Shown: positions 35,340 to 46,400, numbered from the stretch's first letter. The stretch is 64,000 bases of DNA from Acinetobacter lwoffii (GCF_024129435.1 NZ_JAMXXN010000008.1:1-64000); one strand, 5' to 3'. Made by a program: numbers and translations. The notes: generated by a model from the sequence alone, not told the origin.

Positions 35340-38300
35340 TCAGTGCAATTCTTTAAGCAGACTGTCCAGTAAATCCTGTATAAACTGAATCCGCTTTTGA
35401 TAGTCTTCCAGCATGACCATGACTTTTAGACGTTGACCGCCATCCATCCGGAAATAGGTCGGATGTTTCTGCATCATCTGGATAATCGTCATGGCTTGAA
35501 CCGGAGTATCCGGTGCAAATTCAATATGCCCACCCTGACTGCTGATATCAATTTTAGTAATACCAAGCTGCTCGGCTTTCAATCGAATCTGATGTACAGC
35601 AAAGAGCTGTTTGACCGGTTGCGGCGGTATACCAAAACGATCAATCAATTCCATCCGGATATTATCCAGCTTTTCCTGGGTATCGGTATTACTGATGCGT
35701 TTATAGAACAACAGACGTTGATGCACATCACCCAGATATTCATCCGGAATCAGTGCTGGCATATGCAGGGTAATTTCGGCAGTCAATGACAATGGTGCGT
35801 CGAAGTTTGGCGTTTTACCTTTTTGAATGGCTTTGGTGGCTTTTTCCAGCATTTCCATATACAGGCTATAACCAATCGCCTGCATCGAACCACTCTGCTG
35901 TTCACCGAGTAATTCACCTGCGCCGCGAATTTCCAGATCTTCAGTTGCCAGCATAAAACCGGCACCCAAAGTTGAAGCACGCTGAATGGCATCCAGACGT
36001 TTTTCTGCATCACCTTTTAAGGCTTTTAATGACGGTACCATCAAATATGCATAAGCCTGATGATGTGAGCGCCCTACACGTCCGCGTAGCTGATGTAATT
36101 GCGCCAGGCCCAGTTTGTCGGCACGTTCAATCAGAATGGTGTTGGCATTCGGAACATCAATCCCGGTTTCAATAATGGTCGAACATACCAGAACATTGTA
36201 TTCCTTGTGATAGAACTGCTGCATCACCTGCTCCAGTTCACGTTCACGCATCTGTCCGTGGGCCACAATCACCCGCGCTTCCGGCACCAGTTTACGGATA
36301 TGCTCGGCGGCACGATCGATTGTATCAACTTCATTATGCAGAAAATAAACCTGACCACCGCGCAGCAATTCACGCAGAATCGCTTCTTTAATGGTGTCAT
36401 CGGTATGTTCCTGCACAAAGGTTTTCACCGCAAGACGGCGTGCCGGCGGTGTGGCGATAATCGACAGATCACGCATGCCACTAAAGGCCATATTCAGCGT
36501 ACGTGGAATTGGAGTCGCAGTCAGTGTCAGCATATCAACATCGGCACGCATGGCCTTGATTCGCTCCTTGTCGCGCACACCGAAACGATGCTCTTCATCG
36601 ACAATCATCAGACCGAGATTCTTAAACTGGACATTTTCCTGCAAAATCTTATGTGTACCAATCACAATATCGACTTTACCTTCAATGAGGTCGTCAATGG
36701 TCTTAGTATGTGCTTTGGAAGAACCGAAACGTGACAGCACTTCAATCCGGACCGGCCAGTCGGCAAAGCGGTCTTTGAATGAATCATAATGCTGCTGTGC
36801 CAGCAAGGTGGTTGGTACCAGAATCGCCACCTGCCGATTATTCTGCACTGCAACAAATGCGGCACGCATCGCGACTTCTGTCTTGCCGAAACCCACATCA
36901 CCACACACCAGTCGATCCATCGGCTTGGCCTGCTGCATGTCATGCAGTGTGGCTTCAATCGCATTGGCCTGATCCAGTGTTTCTTCATAGGCAAAGCCAC
37001 TAGAAAATTGCATATACAGGCTTTGATCGACTTCAAAACTGATTCCAGGTTTGGAAGAACGCCGTGCCTGAATATGCAGCAATTCGGCCGCGACATCGTG
37101 AATCTGTTCCAGTGCTTTACGTTTGGCTTTATTCCAAGCATCTGTACCGAGCTTATGTAACGGTGCCAGATCCGGATCACCACCACTATACCGGCTGATT
37201 AAATGCAGATTGGTCACCGGCACATACACTTTGGCGGCATCCGCATAATCCAGCTGCAAAAATTCGTGATCCTGATCATCAATACTTAAGGTGACCAGAC
37301 CAGCATAACGTCCGACCCCATAATCGATATGCACCACAGGCGCGCCCATGGTCAGCTCAGTTAGACTTCGGATCAGAAACTCTTCGGAAACTTCCTGTTG
37401 ACGTTTGCGACGGCGCTGTACCACGCGATGTTCATACAGCTGATTTTCAGAAATTACGCTGACACGATCGGTCAATACCAGACCACGCTCTAAAGGCGCA
37501 TTGGTAATGGCAATTGCATACAGAGATTGAATAAAACTATCAAAATTTTCAACCGTGGGGATATCACCCAGACTTGGTCTTAATGCATCTTTAAGACTTT
37601 CACGGCGTCCAGCACTTTCAGCCACCAGCAGTACCGGATGATTAGCCTGATCAATATATTTTTTGACTTCATGAAACGGTTTTTCACGTTTCGGATCTAC
37701 GGGCAGACGCGGTGGCAACTGGGTATCAAGATTCAATACCCCAGCTTTTTGATCAAAAGATGTTTGTGCGGCAATGATGCGTGCAAACTGGTTCAGCTGC
37801 TCCAGCACTTGATTGGTCTGAAAAAACAGGCTTTCAGGCGGCATGATCGGTTGGTCGACATTGTGGCGACGATCTTCATAACGGCGCACCACATCTTGCC
37901 AAAACTGGCTGAGACTTTCGTCCAGAGCCTTATCTGTAATGACAATGCCATTCTTCGGTAGGTACGAAATCAGTGAACTTTGGCCTTGCATTGCTTCAGC
38001 GCTGAAAAACAAGGGCAAATAAAACTCGATTCCCGGCGAGACTATGCCATCCATCACATCCTGATAGATCGGGTTTTTCTTTGGATTCGCGGTCGGGAAA
38101 AATTCGGCATAGCGGTCACGGAAAGTGGCACGACCTTCCTTGAGCGGAAATTCCTGTGCCGGCAATACGGTAAACTGCTGCAAACTTTGCGTGGTGCGCT
38201 GAGTTTCGGCATCGAAAAATTTCAGGCTTTCAATTTCATCATCAAACAGGTCAATCCGAATCGGTGCTTCCTGTCCCGATGCGTAGATATCCATGATACT

Positions 38301-38798
38301 GCCGCGTACCGCGAATTCACCTGGATCATAGACGGTATCGACCAGATGATAACCGGCCTGAATCAACTTTTTCTTTTGTTGTTCCAGATCAAATTTCTGA
38401 CTGACATGAATATCGAAATGCTCACCCAGAATCCATGAGGTTGGCGCCACACGTTGTGCCAAAGTTGAGGCGGACAACAACAGTACACCAGTTTTGGGCA
38501 TATTGGATAAGATTGCCAGACGTTCCGAGACAATATCCTGATGTGGGGAGAGACGATCATAAGGCAAGATTTCCCAATCCGGAAAAATCGTGGGTTTAAT
38601 CCCATAAAATTCCAGTTCACTTTCCAGTTGACCCAAATGCTGATTATTACGTGCAATCACGATGAACAAGCGCGATTGCTGCTGCACGATTTCTTTAAGC
38701 AATAATGCAGTTGAGGAACCTTGCAGATTGCCTAACCAGCGTTTCTCGCCTGCTTTGAGCTGTGGTAAATTGAGTTGGGAAATTTCTTGCTGGAACAT
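35340..38798 (-). CDS. mfd: Transcription-repair coupling factor Mfd
   Basis: Mfd removes RNA polymerase stalled at DNA damage and recruits the UvrA nucleotide-excision machinery. The 1152-residue product has the UvrB-like N-terminal region (about 1-340), an RNA-polymerase-interacting CarD-like domain (about 470-540) and a RecG-type helicase. The helicase shows Walker A GDVGFGKTEVAMR (about 630-642) and DEEHRFG (about 731-737), followed by motif VI-like QLRGRVGRSHHQAYAY. A C-terminal TRCF domain (about 1000-1100) is present. It is monocistronic. No frameshift was seen. Confidence 0.97.
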   Translation of the reverse strand: MFQQEISQLNLPQLKAGEKRWLGNLQGSSTALLLKEIVQQQSRLFIVIARNNQHLGQLESELEFYGIKPTIFPDWEILPYDRLSPHQDIVSERLAILSNMPKTGVLLLSASTLAQRVAPTSWILGEHFDIHVSQKFDLEQQKKKLIQAGYHLVDTVYDPGEFAVRGSIMDIYASGQEAPIRIDLFDDEIESLKFFDAETQRTTQSLQQFTVLPAQEFPLKEGRATFRDRYAEFFPTANPKKNPIYQDVMDGIVSPGIEFYLPLFFSAEAMQGQSSLISYLPKNGIVITDKALDESLSQFWQDVVRRYEDRRHNVDQPIMPPESLFFQTNQVLEQLNQFARIIAAQTSFDQKAGVLNLDTQLPPRLPVDPKREKPFHEVKKYIDQANHPVLLVAESAGRRESLKDALRPSLGDIPTVENFDSFIQSLYAIAITNAPLERGLVLTDRVSVISENQLYEHRVVQRRRKRQQEVSEEFLIRSLTELTMGAPVVHIDYGVGRYAGLVTLSIDDQDHEFLQLDYADAAKVYVPVTNLHLISRYSGGDPDLAPLHKLGTDAWNKAKRKALEQIHDVAAELLHIQARRSSKPGISFEVDQSLYMQFSSGFAYEETLDQANAIEATLHDMQQAKPMDRLVCGDVGFGKTEVAMRAAFVAVQNNRQVAILVPTTLLAQQHYDSFKDRFADWPVRIEVLSRFGSSKAHTKTIDDLIEGKVDIVIGTHKILQENVQFKNLGLMIVDEEHRFGVRDKERIKAMRADVDMLTLTATPIPRTLNMAFSGMRDLSIIATPPARRLAVKTFVQEHTDDTIKEAILRELLRGGQVYFLHNEVDTIDRAAEHIRKLVPEARVIVAHGQMRERELEQVMQQFYHKEYNVLVCSTIIETGIDVPNANTILIERADKLGLAQLHQLRGRVGRSHHQAYAYLMVPSLKALKGDAEKRLDAIQRASTLGAGFMLATEDLEIRGAGELLGEQQSGSMQAIGYSLYMEMLEKATKAIQKGKTPNFDAPLSLTAEITLHMPALIPDEYLGDVHQRLLFYKRISNTDTQEKLDNIRMELIDRFGIPPQPVKQLFAVHQIRLKAEQLGITKIDISSQGGHIEFAPDTPVQAMTIIQMMQKHPTYFRMDGGQRLKVMVMLEDYQKRIQFIQDLLDSLLKELH

Positions 38799-38921
38799 GG
38801 ATATAGCTTTAAAGTCTAAATAACCTGAGGCTTATACTAGCACGATGATCTCAGGATATTTTGTTATTTTTATGCAGTCTTGCCACATCCATATACTTCG
38901 ATTTTAAGCCACTTTTGCAGC

Positions 38922-39287
38922 TTATTTTTGATCGCGCAGAAAGTTACGATAATAATCATTTAACTTCTTAAGGATCATTTTAAATTGCAGCAGGTTCTCT
39001 TCGGTATTGCCTAAAGTCGCATTAAAACGCTGATGGGCAATTTCCAGATCAATTTTTTCATTGATCAGCATCGCGGTATCATATAACGCTTTTAAATCAT
39101 CAAACTGTTTTAAACGGCGATTGGACAAATACTCTAATCGTGCACCTAATTCCTGATTGAGTTGAATACCATCGACGATATAGCCTGTACCTTCTACATA
39201 CTGAATATTCTGCTCTTCTAAATATAGCTGTGCAGCAGTCGGTTTATTACTTTTAAATAATGCACTGATTTTATCAAACATCGCCAT
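38922..39287 (-). CDS. Hypothetical helical protein
   Basis: I do not recognise this 121-residue protein. It lacks a signal peptide and membrane helices. The second half (about 45-118) is predicted helical with regular hydrophobic spacing and many Leu and charged residues, suggesting a coiled coil or helical bundle. A short beta-like segment (YVEGTGYIVDGIQLNQELG) is around residues 30-48. It lies upstream of mfd (124-nt gap) and downstream of aspA, on the same strand, without overlaps. The ATG at 39287 has a GGG-type ribosome binding site. Confidence 0.78.
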   Translation of the reverse strand: MAMFDKISALFKSNKPTAAQLYLEEQNIQYVEGTGYIVDGIQLNQELGARLEYLSNRRLKQFDDLKALYDTAMLINEKIDLEIAHQRFNATLGNTEENLLQFKMILKKLNDYYRNFLRDQK

Positions 39288-39325
39288 TTACCCAGCCAAA
39301 TATAGTTCAGGCTCTAGTCTAGATG

Positions 39326-39363
39326 AAAATGCCTCAAATCCACATCCTGAACTTGAGGCAAAT
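39326..39363 (-). terminator. Possible terminator after aspA
   Basis: Perfect 8-bp arms TGCCTCAA (39330-39337) and TTGAGGCA (39353-39360) with a 15-nt loop. On the minus strand a short T-rich stretch (ATTTTCAT) follows. The large loop makes it weak. Confidence 0.4.
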
Positions 39364-39416
39364 TATCAAAATAGCAGCGATTCGCTGTTTCAGACGATTT
39401 AAAGTCTCTGGCTCTG

Positions 39417-40859
39417 TTAAGAAACCTGTTCGAGCTGATTCTCTGCTGAAGGGATTTCAGACACCAGATTTTCAAATGCAAAAATCTCTTCTAATTGCGC
39501 TTCACTCAATAAGCCCAACTCTAATACTACTTGCGGCACGGTTTTATTTTCCCGCATACATTGTTTGCCGATTTCATCGCATTTGGCATGTCCCAATATC
39601 GGTTCAAGCAAGGTTACGATCCCGACACTGCGCATGACCGAACTTAAACAAATCTGTTCATTGGCCTGAATGCCAGCAATACATTTCTGATTCAGGGTTT
39701 GCATGCCTTGGGTCAATAATTGAATCGATTCATTCATCGCCACGGCAATCACAGGCTCCATAACATTCAATTGTAACTGCCCGGCTTCCGCAGCCATAGT
39801 AATGGTTAAATCATTACCAATCACCCGAAAGGCAATCTGATTGACCACTTCCGGAATCACCGGATTGATTTTTGCCGGCATGATCGAAGAACCTGCCTGT
39901 AATTCAGGTAAACGGATTTCAGCCAGACCTGTACGCGGCCCTGAGCTGAGCAAGCGCAAGTCATTACAGATTTTGGACAGTTTCACTGCCAGACGTTTTA
40001 AACTGCTCGACAAAATAATAAAGACGCCACAATCGCTGGTCGCCTCGACATAATCTGCCGCTCCTTTTAAAGGTAGACCTGTCAGGTGTGCCAAGATTTC
40101 CACTACCCGATTGGCATAGCCCGGCGGTGTATTCACTCCGGTCCCAATAGCAGTGGCGCCTAAATTGACTTCTAGCAATAACTGTCGCATCTGACCAATC
40201 AGCTTCAGGTCTTCTTTTAATAAGGTGGCAAATGCCCGGAATTCCTGTTCCATGGTCATCGGAACTGCATCTTGTAACTGGGTACGTCCCATCTTGATGA
40301 CATATTCAAATTCGGCAGCTTTATGATCGATACAATCTATCAGCGCCTTGAGCACACTCAATAATTCATCCAGACTGCTATAGGTCGACAGACGCAAAGC
40401 CGTTGGATAGACATCATTGGTCGATTGCGAGGTATTGACATGATCATTTGGATGCAGAATGTGATAATCACCTTTCTGATGGCCCGACATTTCAAGGGTA
40501 ATATTGGCGATCACCTCATTGGCATTCATATTGATGGAGGTTCCGGCACCGCCCTGATAAGGATCGAGTGGAAATGCCGCTTGCCACGCTTCCGGATGCT
40601 GAATCAATTCATCACAGGCATTTTGAATGGCATGACTGGTCTGCTCGGACAGTTTTTGAAAATGTAGATTGGCCTGTGCCGAGGCTTTTTTCACTTGGGC
40701 CAAAGCACGAATAAAATGCGTTTGTTGCCCCACCGCCAATCCGGAAATCTTAAAATTTTCGATGGCACGTAAGGTATGAATCCCATAATAGCTATGCAAC
40801 GAGATTTGTTTTTCCCCCAATAAATCACGTTCAATGCGGGTCGGTTCGATTTGAAGCAT
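39417..40859 (-). CDS. aspA: Aspartate ammonia-lyase
   Basis: AspA converts aspartate to fumarate and ammonia. The 480-residue product carries the fumarase/aspartase signature GSSIMPAKINPV around residue 325, with the catalytic serine loop. TNDVYPTALRLS (about 142-153) and the N-terminal DLLGEKQI, usual for AspA, are also present. The frame is open to a TTG at 40925, but the ATG at 40859 gives the normal N-terminus and length. The family also includes fumarase C; the N-terminus and putative substrate loop favour aspartase. It is divergent from putP with a long intergenic region. Confidence 0.92.
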   Translation of the reverse strand: MLQIEPTRIERDLLGEKQISLHSYYGIHTLRAIENFKISGLAVGQQTHFIRALAQVKKASAQANLHFQKLSEQTSHAIQNACDELIQHPEAWQAAFPLDPYQGGAGTSINMNANEVIANITLEMSGHQKGDYHILHPNDHVNTSQSTNDVYPTALRLSTYSSLDELLSVLKALIDCIDHKAAEFEYVIKMGRTQLQDAVPMTMEQEFRAFATLLKEDLKLIGQMRQLLLEVNLGATAIGTGVNTPPGYANRVVEILAHLTGLPLKGAADYVEATSDCGVFIILSSSLKRLAVKLSKICNDLRLLSSGPRTGLAEIRLPELQAGSSIMPAKINPVIPEVVNQIAFRVIGNDLTITMAAEAGQLQLNVMEPVIAVAMNESIQLLTQGMQTLNQKCIAGIQANEQICLSSVMRSVGIVTLLEPILGHAKCDEIGKQCMRENKTVPQVVLELGLLSEAQLEEIFAFENLVSEIPSAENQLEQVS

Positions 40860-41280
40860 ATTGTCCACTAAAAAATACTCTTGGCGATGCACCGTATTTG
40901 GTGTGACATTAATATGAGCAAACAAATACAGGCCTAATAGAAAGACTTTAACCTAGATTTGCTACGATTTATTACCAATACGCTAAAGCTGTGAGTTTTG
41001 TAAAATTGTGTAAGTAACTGGCTAAAATTCAAATATTTTAATTATTTATTCAAAATTTCCACTTTCCCCCTGAATCCGACGTCGTATTGCCTTTTATCCG
41101 CTCAAGTTATTCCTGATTCAATTTCAGTGGATTACCATTATGTTTACAATAAGCACACATAAAAGCTGTGCAATTGTTACAGAGTGTAATTTTTAAACCA
41201 TGCTTGAATCACCTCCTTGCAATCTCAGTACAAAAAATCATCTTGGACGATGATTTCCATATTTACAGGATGACCTGCCT
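40860..41280. other. 421-nt intergenic region between aspA and putP
   Basis: No gene was found here. The region is AT-rich and holds the two divergent promoters. Two structured sites stand out: a TTACA-GAG-TGTAA dyad at 41177-41189, operator-like, and a hairpin with perfect 8-bp arms at 41235-41256 in the probable putP leader. No terminator, repeat or RNA gene was recognised. Confidence 0.6.
41235..41256 (+). promoter_or_regulatory. Leader hairpin upstream of putP
   Basis: Arms AAATCATC (41235-41242) and GATGATTT (41249-41256) with a 6-nt loop lie 24 nt before the putP start and just upstream of its AGGA ribosome binding site. No T-run follows, so it is not a terminator. It may affect translation or mRNA stability, or it may be an operator dyad. 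Confidence 0.45.
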
Positions 41281-42789
41281 ATGACTTATTTAAACCCCAC
41301 CCTGATTACCTTCATGTTTTATATTATCGCCATGATTGCAATCGGTTTATATGCTTATCGTGTCACCTCCAATTTTGACGAATATATTCTAGGTGGACGG
41401 AGTCTGGGCAGTGTCGTTACTGCACTTTCGGCGGGCGCATCGGATATGAGTGGCTGGCTGTTGATGGGTCTTCCGGGAGCCATTTACCTGTCTGGCCTGT
41501 CAGAAGTCTGGATTGCGATCGGTTTGATTATCGGTGCATGGCTGAACTGGTTACTCGTAGCAGGTCGACTGCGTGCCCATACTGAATATCAAAACAATGC
41601 CCTAACCTTACCGGATTATTTCACCAGCCGTTTTTCCGACCGTAAACGCATTTTACGGGTTTTGTCTGCCTTGGTGATTCTGGTGTTCTTTGCGATTTAT
41701 TGTGCTTCGGGCATGGTCGCAGGTGCACGTCTGTTTGAAAGCCTGTTTGGCTGGGATTACACCACAGCGCTTGTGATTGGTGCGATGGCGACGATTCTCT
41801 ATGTTTGTATTGGTGGCTTTTTGGCGATCAGCTGGACCGATACATTCCAGGCCGGTTTGATGATTTTTGCCTTATTGCTGACTCCGATCATTACCTTCTT
41901 GGCCCTGGGCGACAACAGCCAGCAAGTGAGTGTCATCCTTGAATCGGCTCGCCCACATGCCTCCAGTATGCTTGAAGGTTTAAGCACCGTTGCGATTATT
42001 TCCAGTCTGGCCTGGGGCTTGGGTTATTTTGGTCAGCCGCATATTCTGGTGCGTTTTATGGCAGCAGATTCGGTCAAAACCATTCCTGCTGCGCGCCGTA
42101 TTGGCATGACCTGGATGATTCTATGCCTAGGCGGTGCAGTGGCTGCCGGTTATATCGGTATTGCCTACTTCAGTGTCAATCCCACATTGGCCTCGGTGGT
42201 GAATCAAAACCCTGAAACGGTATTTATGGAGTTGACCAAAATCCTGTTTAATCCGTGGATTGCCGGAATCATTCTGGCTGCTATTCTGGCAGCAATCATG
42301 AGTACCTTAAGCTGTCAGCTTCTAGTCTGTTCAACGACCTTGACCGAAGATTTATATAAGAGTTTCCTGCGTAAAAATGCCTCACAGAAAGAACTGATCT
42401 GGGTCGGTCGTGGCATGGTCTTGGTGATTGCCCTGATTGCCATTTCACTGGCGATTAATCCGAATAGTAAGGTTTTAGGACTGGTGGCTTATGCCTGGGC
42501 AGGTTTTGGTGCCGCATTTGGCCCACTGATTATCTTGTCGCTATTCTGGAAACGAATGACCCTCAACGGCGCGATTGTCGGTATGGTGGTCGGTGCCGTG
42601 ACTGTAATTGTCTGGAAAAATTACATGGGTGATACCGGTCTGTATGAGATTATTCCGGGCTTTATTCTGGCTACCCTCAGCATTATCATCGTCAGTCTGC
42701 TGGATAAAGCACCTAGTGAAGATGTAGTACATCGTTTTGAAATGGCTAAAGCCGAGTATCAAAAAGAAATGGCAGAAATGGAAAAATAA
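41281..42789 (+). CDS. putP: Sodium/proline symporter
   Basis: PutP takes up proline with sodium across the inner membrane. The 502-residue protein has the sodium:solute symporter fold, with about 13 hydrophobic helices. The N-terminal DEYILGGRSLG and the ALSAGASDMSGWLLMGLPGA segment (about 50-70), which lines the sodium and proline sites in PutP, are both conserved. The charged C-terminus is cytosolic. A perfect 12-bp terminator follows. The lrp-type regulator and putA lie next to it, so its substrate assignment is well supported by context. Confidence 0.95.
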   Translation: MTYLNPTLITFMFYIIAMIAIGLYAYRVTSNFDEYILGGRSLGSVVTALSAGASDMSGWLLMGLPGAIYLSGLSEVWIAIGLIIGAWLNWLLVAGRLRAHTEYQNNALTLPDYFTSRFSDRKRILRVLSALVILVFFAIYCASGMVAGARLFESLFGWDYTTALVIGAMATILYVCIGGFLAISWTDTFQAGLMIFALLLTPIITFLALGDNSQQVSVILESARPHASSMLEGLSTVAIISSLAWGLGYFGQPHILVRFMAADSVKTIPAARRIGMTWMILCLGGAVAAGYIGIAYFSVNPTLASVVNQNPETVFMELTKILFNPWIAGIILAAILAAIMSTLSCQLLVCSTTLTEDLYKSFLRKNASQKELIWVGRGMVLVIALIAISLAINPNSKVLGLVAYAWAGFGAAFGPLIILSLFWKRMTLNGAIVGMVVGAVTVIVWKNYMGDTGLYEIIPGFILATLSIIIVSLLDKAPSEDVVHRFEMAKAEYQKEMAEMEK

Positions 42790-42806
42790 TCATCTTCTTA
42801 CTTGAA

Positions 42807-42842
42807 TATAAAAGGGACTGAATTGTCCCTTTTATATTTTTA
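42807..42842. terminator. Bidirectional terminator after putP
   Basis: A perfect 12-bp stem (TATAAAAGGGAC / GTCCCTTTTATA) with a 6-nt loop and a following T-run. It also lies past the stop of the convergent lrp-type gene. Confidence 0.9.
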
Positions 42843-42867
42843 TCTTTTCGGATGAAGCGGTTGCGAA

Positions 42868-43362
42868 TTATTTAGCTTTTCCCGGCATTTTCAGATGGAT
42901 CTGCTGACTTTCTTTAATTACTTCCATCACCGGATAACTGCGCGTTTCTTTAATTCCGGGCAATTGCCACAAGATCTGACCTGAAATTTTCCGGAACTCG
43001 TCCATATTGGCACAGCGGATTTTCACCACAAAATCAAAACCGCCACTGATCATATGACACTCGATAATCTCAGGAATCTGCCGAACTGCATGGGAAAATT
43101 CATCTAAAACATTCGGTGTGGTTTTATCCAGTAAAATTTCAACAAAGACCACAAAACCATTATTCAACATTATTGGATTGAGGCGCGCTTCATAGCCCAC
43201 AATAAAACCTTCCCGGGTCAGCTTTTGTACACGCGCCAAGGCTGCCGTAGGCGACAGATTGACCAGTTCAGCCAGTTTGATATTGGAGAGCTTGGCATCG
43301 GATTGCAATAAACCCAGTATACGAATATCTATACGGTCAAGGTTCAAATAAGGACTTGGCAT
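42868..43362 (-). CDS. Lrp/AsnC family regulator, likely controlling put genes
   Basis: A 164-residue Lrp/AsnC-type regulator. The N-terminal winged helix (about 8-60: LDRIDIRILGLLQSDAKLS, then LSPTAALARVQKLTREGFI) is followed by a RAM ligand-binding domain (about 75-150), in which ECHMISGGFDFVVKI is characteristic. It is transcribed divergently from putA with 118 nt between, and faces putP convergently. This placement strongly suggests it is the proline-responsive activator of the put genes, called PutR in some species. The regulatory role is inferred from position. Confidence 0.9.
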   Translation of the reverse strand: MPSPYLNLDRIDIRILGLLQSDAKLSNIKLAELVNLSPTAALARVQKLTREGFIVGYEARLNPIMLNNGFVVFVEILLDKTTPNVLDEFSHAVRQIPEIIECHMISGGFDFVVKIRCANMDEFRKISGQILWQLPGIKETRSYPVMEVIKESQQIHLKMPGKAK

Positions 43363-43480
43363 TAAAATTATTCTCTAAAAAAAGCGAAAACTATAGTGAT
43401 ATATTCGTCAAATATTCTGTGATTATAGATTAAAACTCATTCACCTCAAAGAACTGATTGACGCAGTACAGGAAGTCACT

Positions 43481-46400
43481 ATGCCAACCACTCTCCGCCC
43501 CGATTCAATTTTAGATGCGGCCCAGCACTCGAATTATATTACTGAATTTAAACATAAAAACCAATACGAAGAACGTATTAATACGGCATGGCGTCGTGCT
43601 GAAACTGAATGCGTCGAAGAGTTATTGGCCCATAGTGAAATTTCTTCCGAGATGAGTGACAAGATTCAGGCGCTTGCCTTTGATCTCGCACATTCCTTGC
43701 GTGAGCGCAAAAGTTCCACTGGGAAAGCCGGTATCGTACAGGGCTTATTGCAGGAATTTTCTTTATCTTCTCAGGAAGGCATTGCTCTGATGTGTCTGGC
43801 AGAAGCCTTGCTGCGGATTCCGGACAAAGCCACACGTGACCTGCTGATCCGAGACAAAATCAATCAAGGTAACTGGAAAGAACATTTGGGCCAGAGCCAG
43901 CTGATGTTTGTAAATGCAGCCGCCTGGGGATTGATGCTGACTGGCAAGCTGATGGAAACCCCGCAGCAAAAGAGCCTGTATAGCTTGTTGACTGGTCTTT
44001 TGGCACGCAGTGGCCGCAGGATTATCCGTAAGGCCGTGGATGTTGCCATGCGCATGATGGGCGAGCAGTTTGTCACGGGTGAAACCATTGATGAAGCCCT
44101 GAAAAATGCCGAACCGTTGGAAGAAAAAGGCTTTCGCTATTCCTATGACATGCTGGGTGAAGCAGCACTGACCGATCCGGATGCTGAACGTTATTATCAG
44201 GATTATCAGCAAGCCATTCATGCCATTGGTCAATCTTCGCAGGATAAGGATGTTTATGACGGGCCTGGCATTTCTATCAAACTCTCTGCGCTGCATCCAC
44301 GTTATCAGCGCTCACAAATGGATCGCATGCATGATGAGCTCTATGCAAAAGTACTGAAACTCGCGGTCTTGTCCAAGCAATACAATATTGGTTTAAATAT
44401 CGATGCTGAAGAAAGCGATCGCCTTGAAATTTCGCTGGAACTATTAGAACGCCTGTGTTTTGAACCGCAATTGCAGGACTGGAAAGGCATTGGCTTTGTG
44501 ATTCAAGCCTATCAGAAACGCTGCTTCTATGTCGTGGATTACATCATTGATCTGGCGAAATGCAGCCAGAAACGCCTGATGATTCGTCTGGTCAAAGGCG
44601 CATATTGGGATAGCGAAATCAAAAAAGCCCAGATTGATGGAATGTCGGATTATCCAGTATTTACCCGTAAGGTGCATACCGATCTGTCTTATATTGCCTG
44701 TGCGCGTAAGCTTTTGGCTGAACCGGATTATATCTACCCGCAATTTGCCACACACAATGCACAAACAGTAGCGACGATCTATCAACTGGCGCAACCTGAG
44801 CAGTATTATGCCGGTCAATATGAGTTTCAATGTCTGCATGGCATGGGCGAACCGCTGTATGAAAATGTCGTGGGCGATCCATCGAAAAATAAACTGGGTA
44901 TACCCTGCCGGATCTATGCGCCAGTCGGTAATCATGAAACTTTGCTGGCTTATCTGGTGCGCCGTTTACTGGAAAATGGTGCTAATACCTCCTTCGTCAA
45001 TCGTATTGCCGACAAGACTTTAAACATTGAGGATTTGATTGAAAATCCTCAACAAACGATTTTAAAGGCATCAAAACAGGAAAACGTATTGGGAGCCAAG
45101 CATCCTCATATTCCATATCCGCAAGATCTTTATGCCGATGCACGCATTAACTCTTCAGGACTCGATTTGGCCAATGATGCTGAACTCCGTGTTTTAAATG
45201 AAGTCGCCTCCAGTCTGGCAAATACGCAATTTCAGGCAGCTGCTATGGGAACGGCGTTTACAGTTATCGATACAAGCAACGTAGTGCAAATCATTAATCC
45301 AGCACACCATCAGGATGTGGTCGGTACGGTCTATGAAGCAACTTCTGAACAGGCCGAAATTGCACTCACTCAAGCAGTTAATGCACAAAGTTTCTGGGCC
45401 AATCTGCCAAAAAATGAGCGTGCTGCCTGCCTGAATAAAGCCGCAGAACTGATGGAACAGCGTTTGCTTCCGCTCATGGTTCTTCTTTCTCGCGAAGCAG
45501 GTAAAACCTATGCCAATGCGATTGCCGAAGTACGTGAGGCGGTAGATTTCTTGCGTTACTATGCAGCTCAAGTTTTGGATCTCAGTGACAATGTACAGAT
45601 CCAGCCTTTAGGTACTGTACTATGTATCAGTCCATGGAACTTCCCGCTGGCGATTTTTACCGGTCAGATTTCAGCAGCGCTGGTCGCTGGCAATACCGTG
45701 ATTGCCAAACCGGCTGAACAAACACCGCTCATTGCAGCACAAGCCGTACAGATTTTATGGGAAGCCGGCATTCCGCAGGATGTGTTACAGCTATTGCCGG
45801 GCCGTGGTGAAACCATTGGTGCACAGCTCAGTGCAGATCCACGTATTCAGGGCATCATGTTTACCGGTTCCACCGAGGTCGCCCAAATTCTACAAAAAAC
45901 CGTGGCAGAACGAATAAACCAGTTTGGAGAAAGCGTCACCCTGATTGCTGAAACCGGTGGTCAAAATGCCATGATTGTGGATTCATCCGCCCTGACTGAA
46001 CAAGTAGTGCTGGATGTGGTGAGCTCTGCCTATGACAGTGCCGGTCAACGTTGTTCTGCCCTGCGTGTCCTCTGTGTTCAGGAAGATAATCTGGAGGCTG
46101 TTCGCAATATGCTCAAAGGTGCCATGCAACAGTTGCGCGTTGGCAATCCGGTTTTGCTTAAAACCGATATTGGTCCAGTGATTGATGCAGAAGCCCAGCA
46201 AAATATCCAAAAGCATATTGAGCAGATGCGCAGCAAAGGTCATAAAGTTCATCAGTTGATGTTTAATCAGGACCAGACTGAATTAACTCCAGGAACATTC
46301 ATTGCGCCGACCCTGATTGAACTGCCAAATCTGGACGATCTAGAACGTGAAGTATTTGGTCCGGTGCTGCATCTAATTAGTTATAAATATGGTGAACTGG

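Noticed and set aside
36099-36734. 211-codon frame on the plus strand
   Set aside because: Antisense to the helicase part of mfd; composition (many His, Asn, Phe) is typical of a shadow frame.
40860-40925. N-terminal extension of aspA starting at TTG 40925
   Set aside because: The added 22 residues do not occur in the family and the start is a TTG; the ATG at 40859 gives the normal N-terminus.
43763-44296. 177-codon minus-strand frame
   Set aside because: Antisense to putA, inside the proline dehydrogenase region; no domain pattern.
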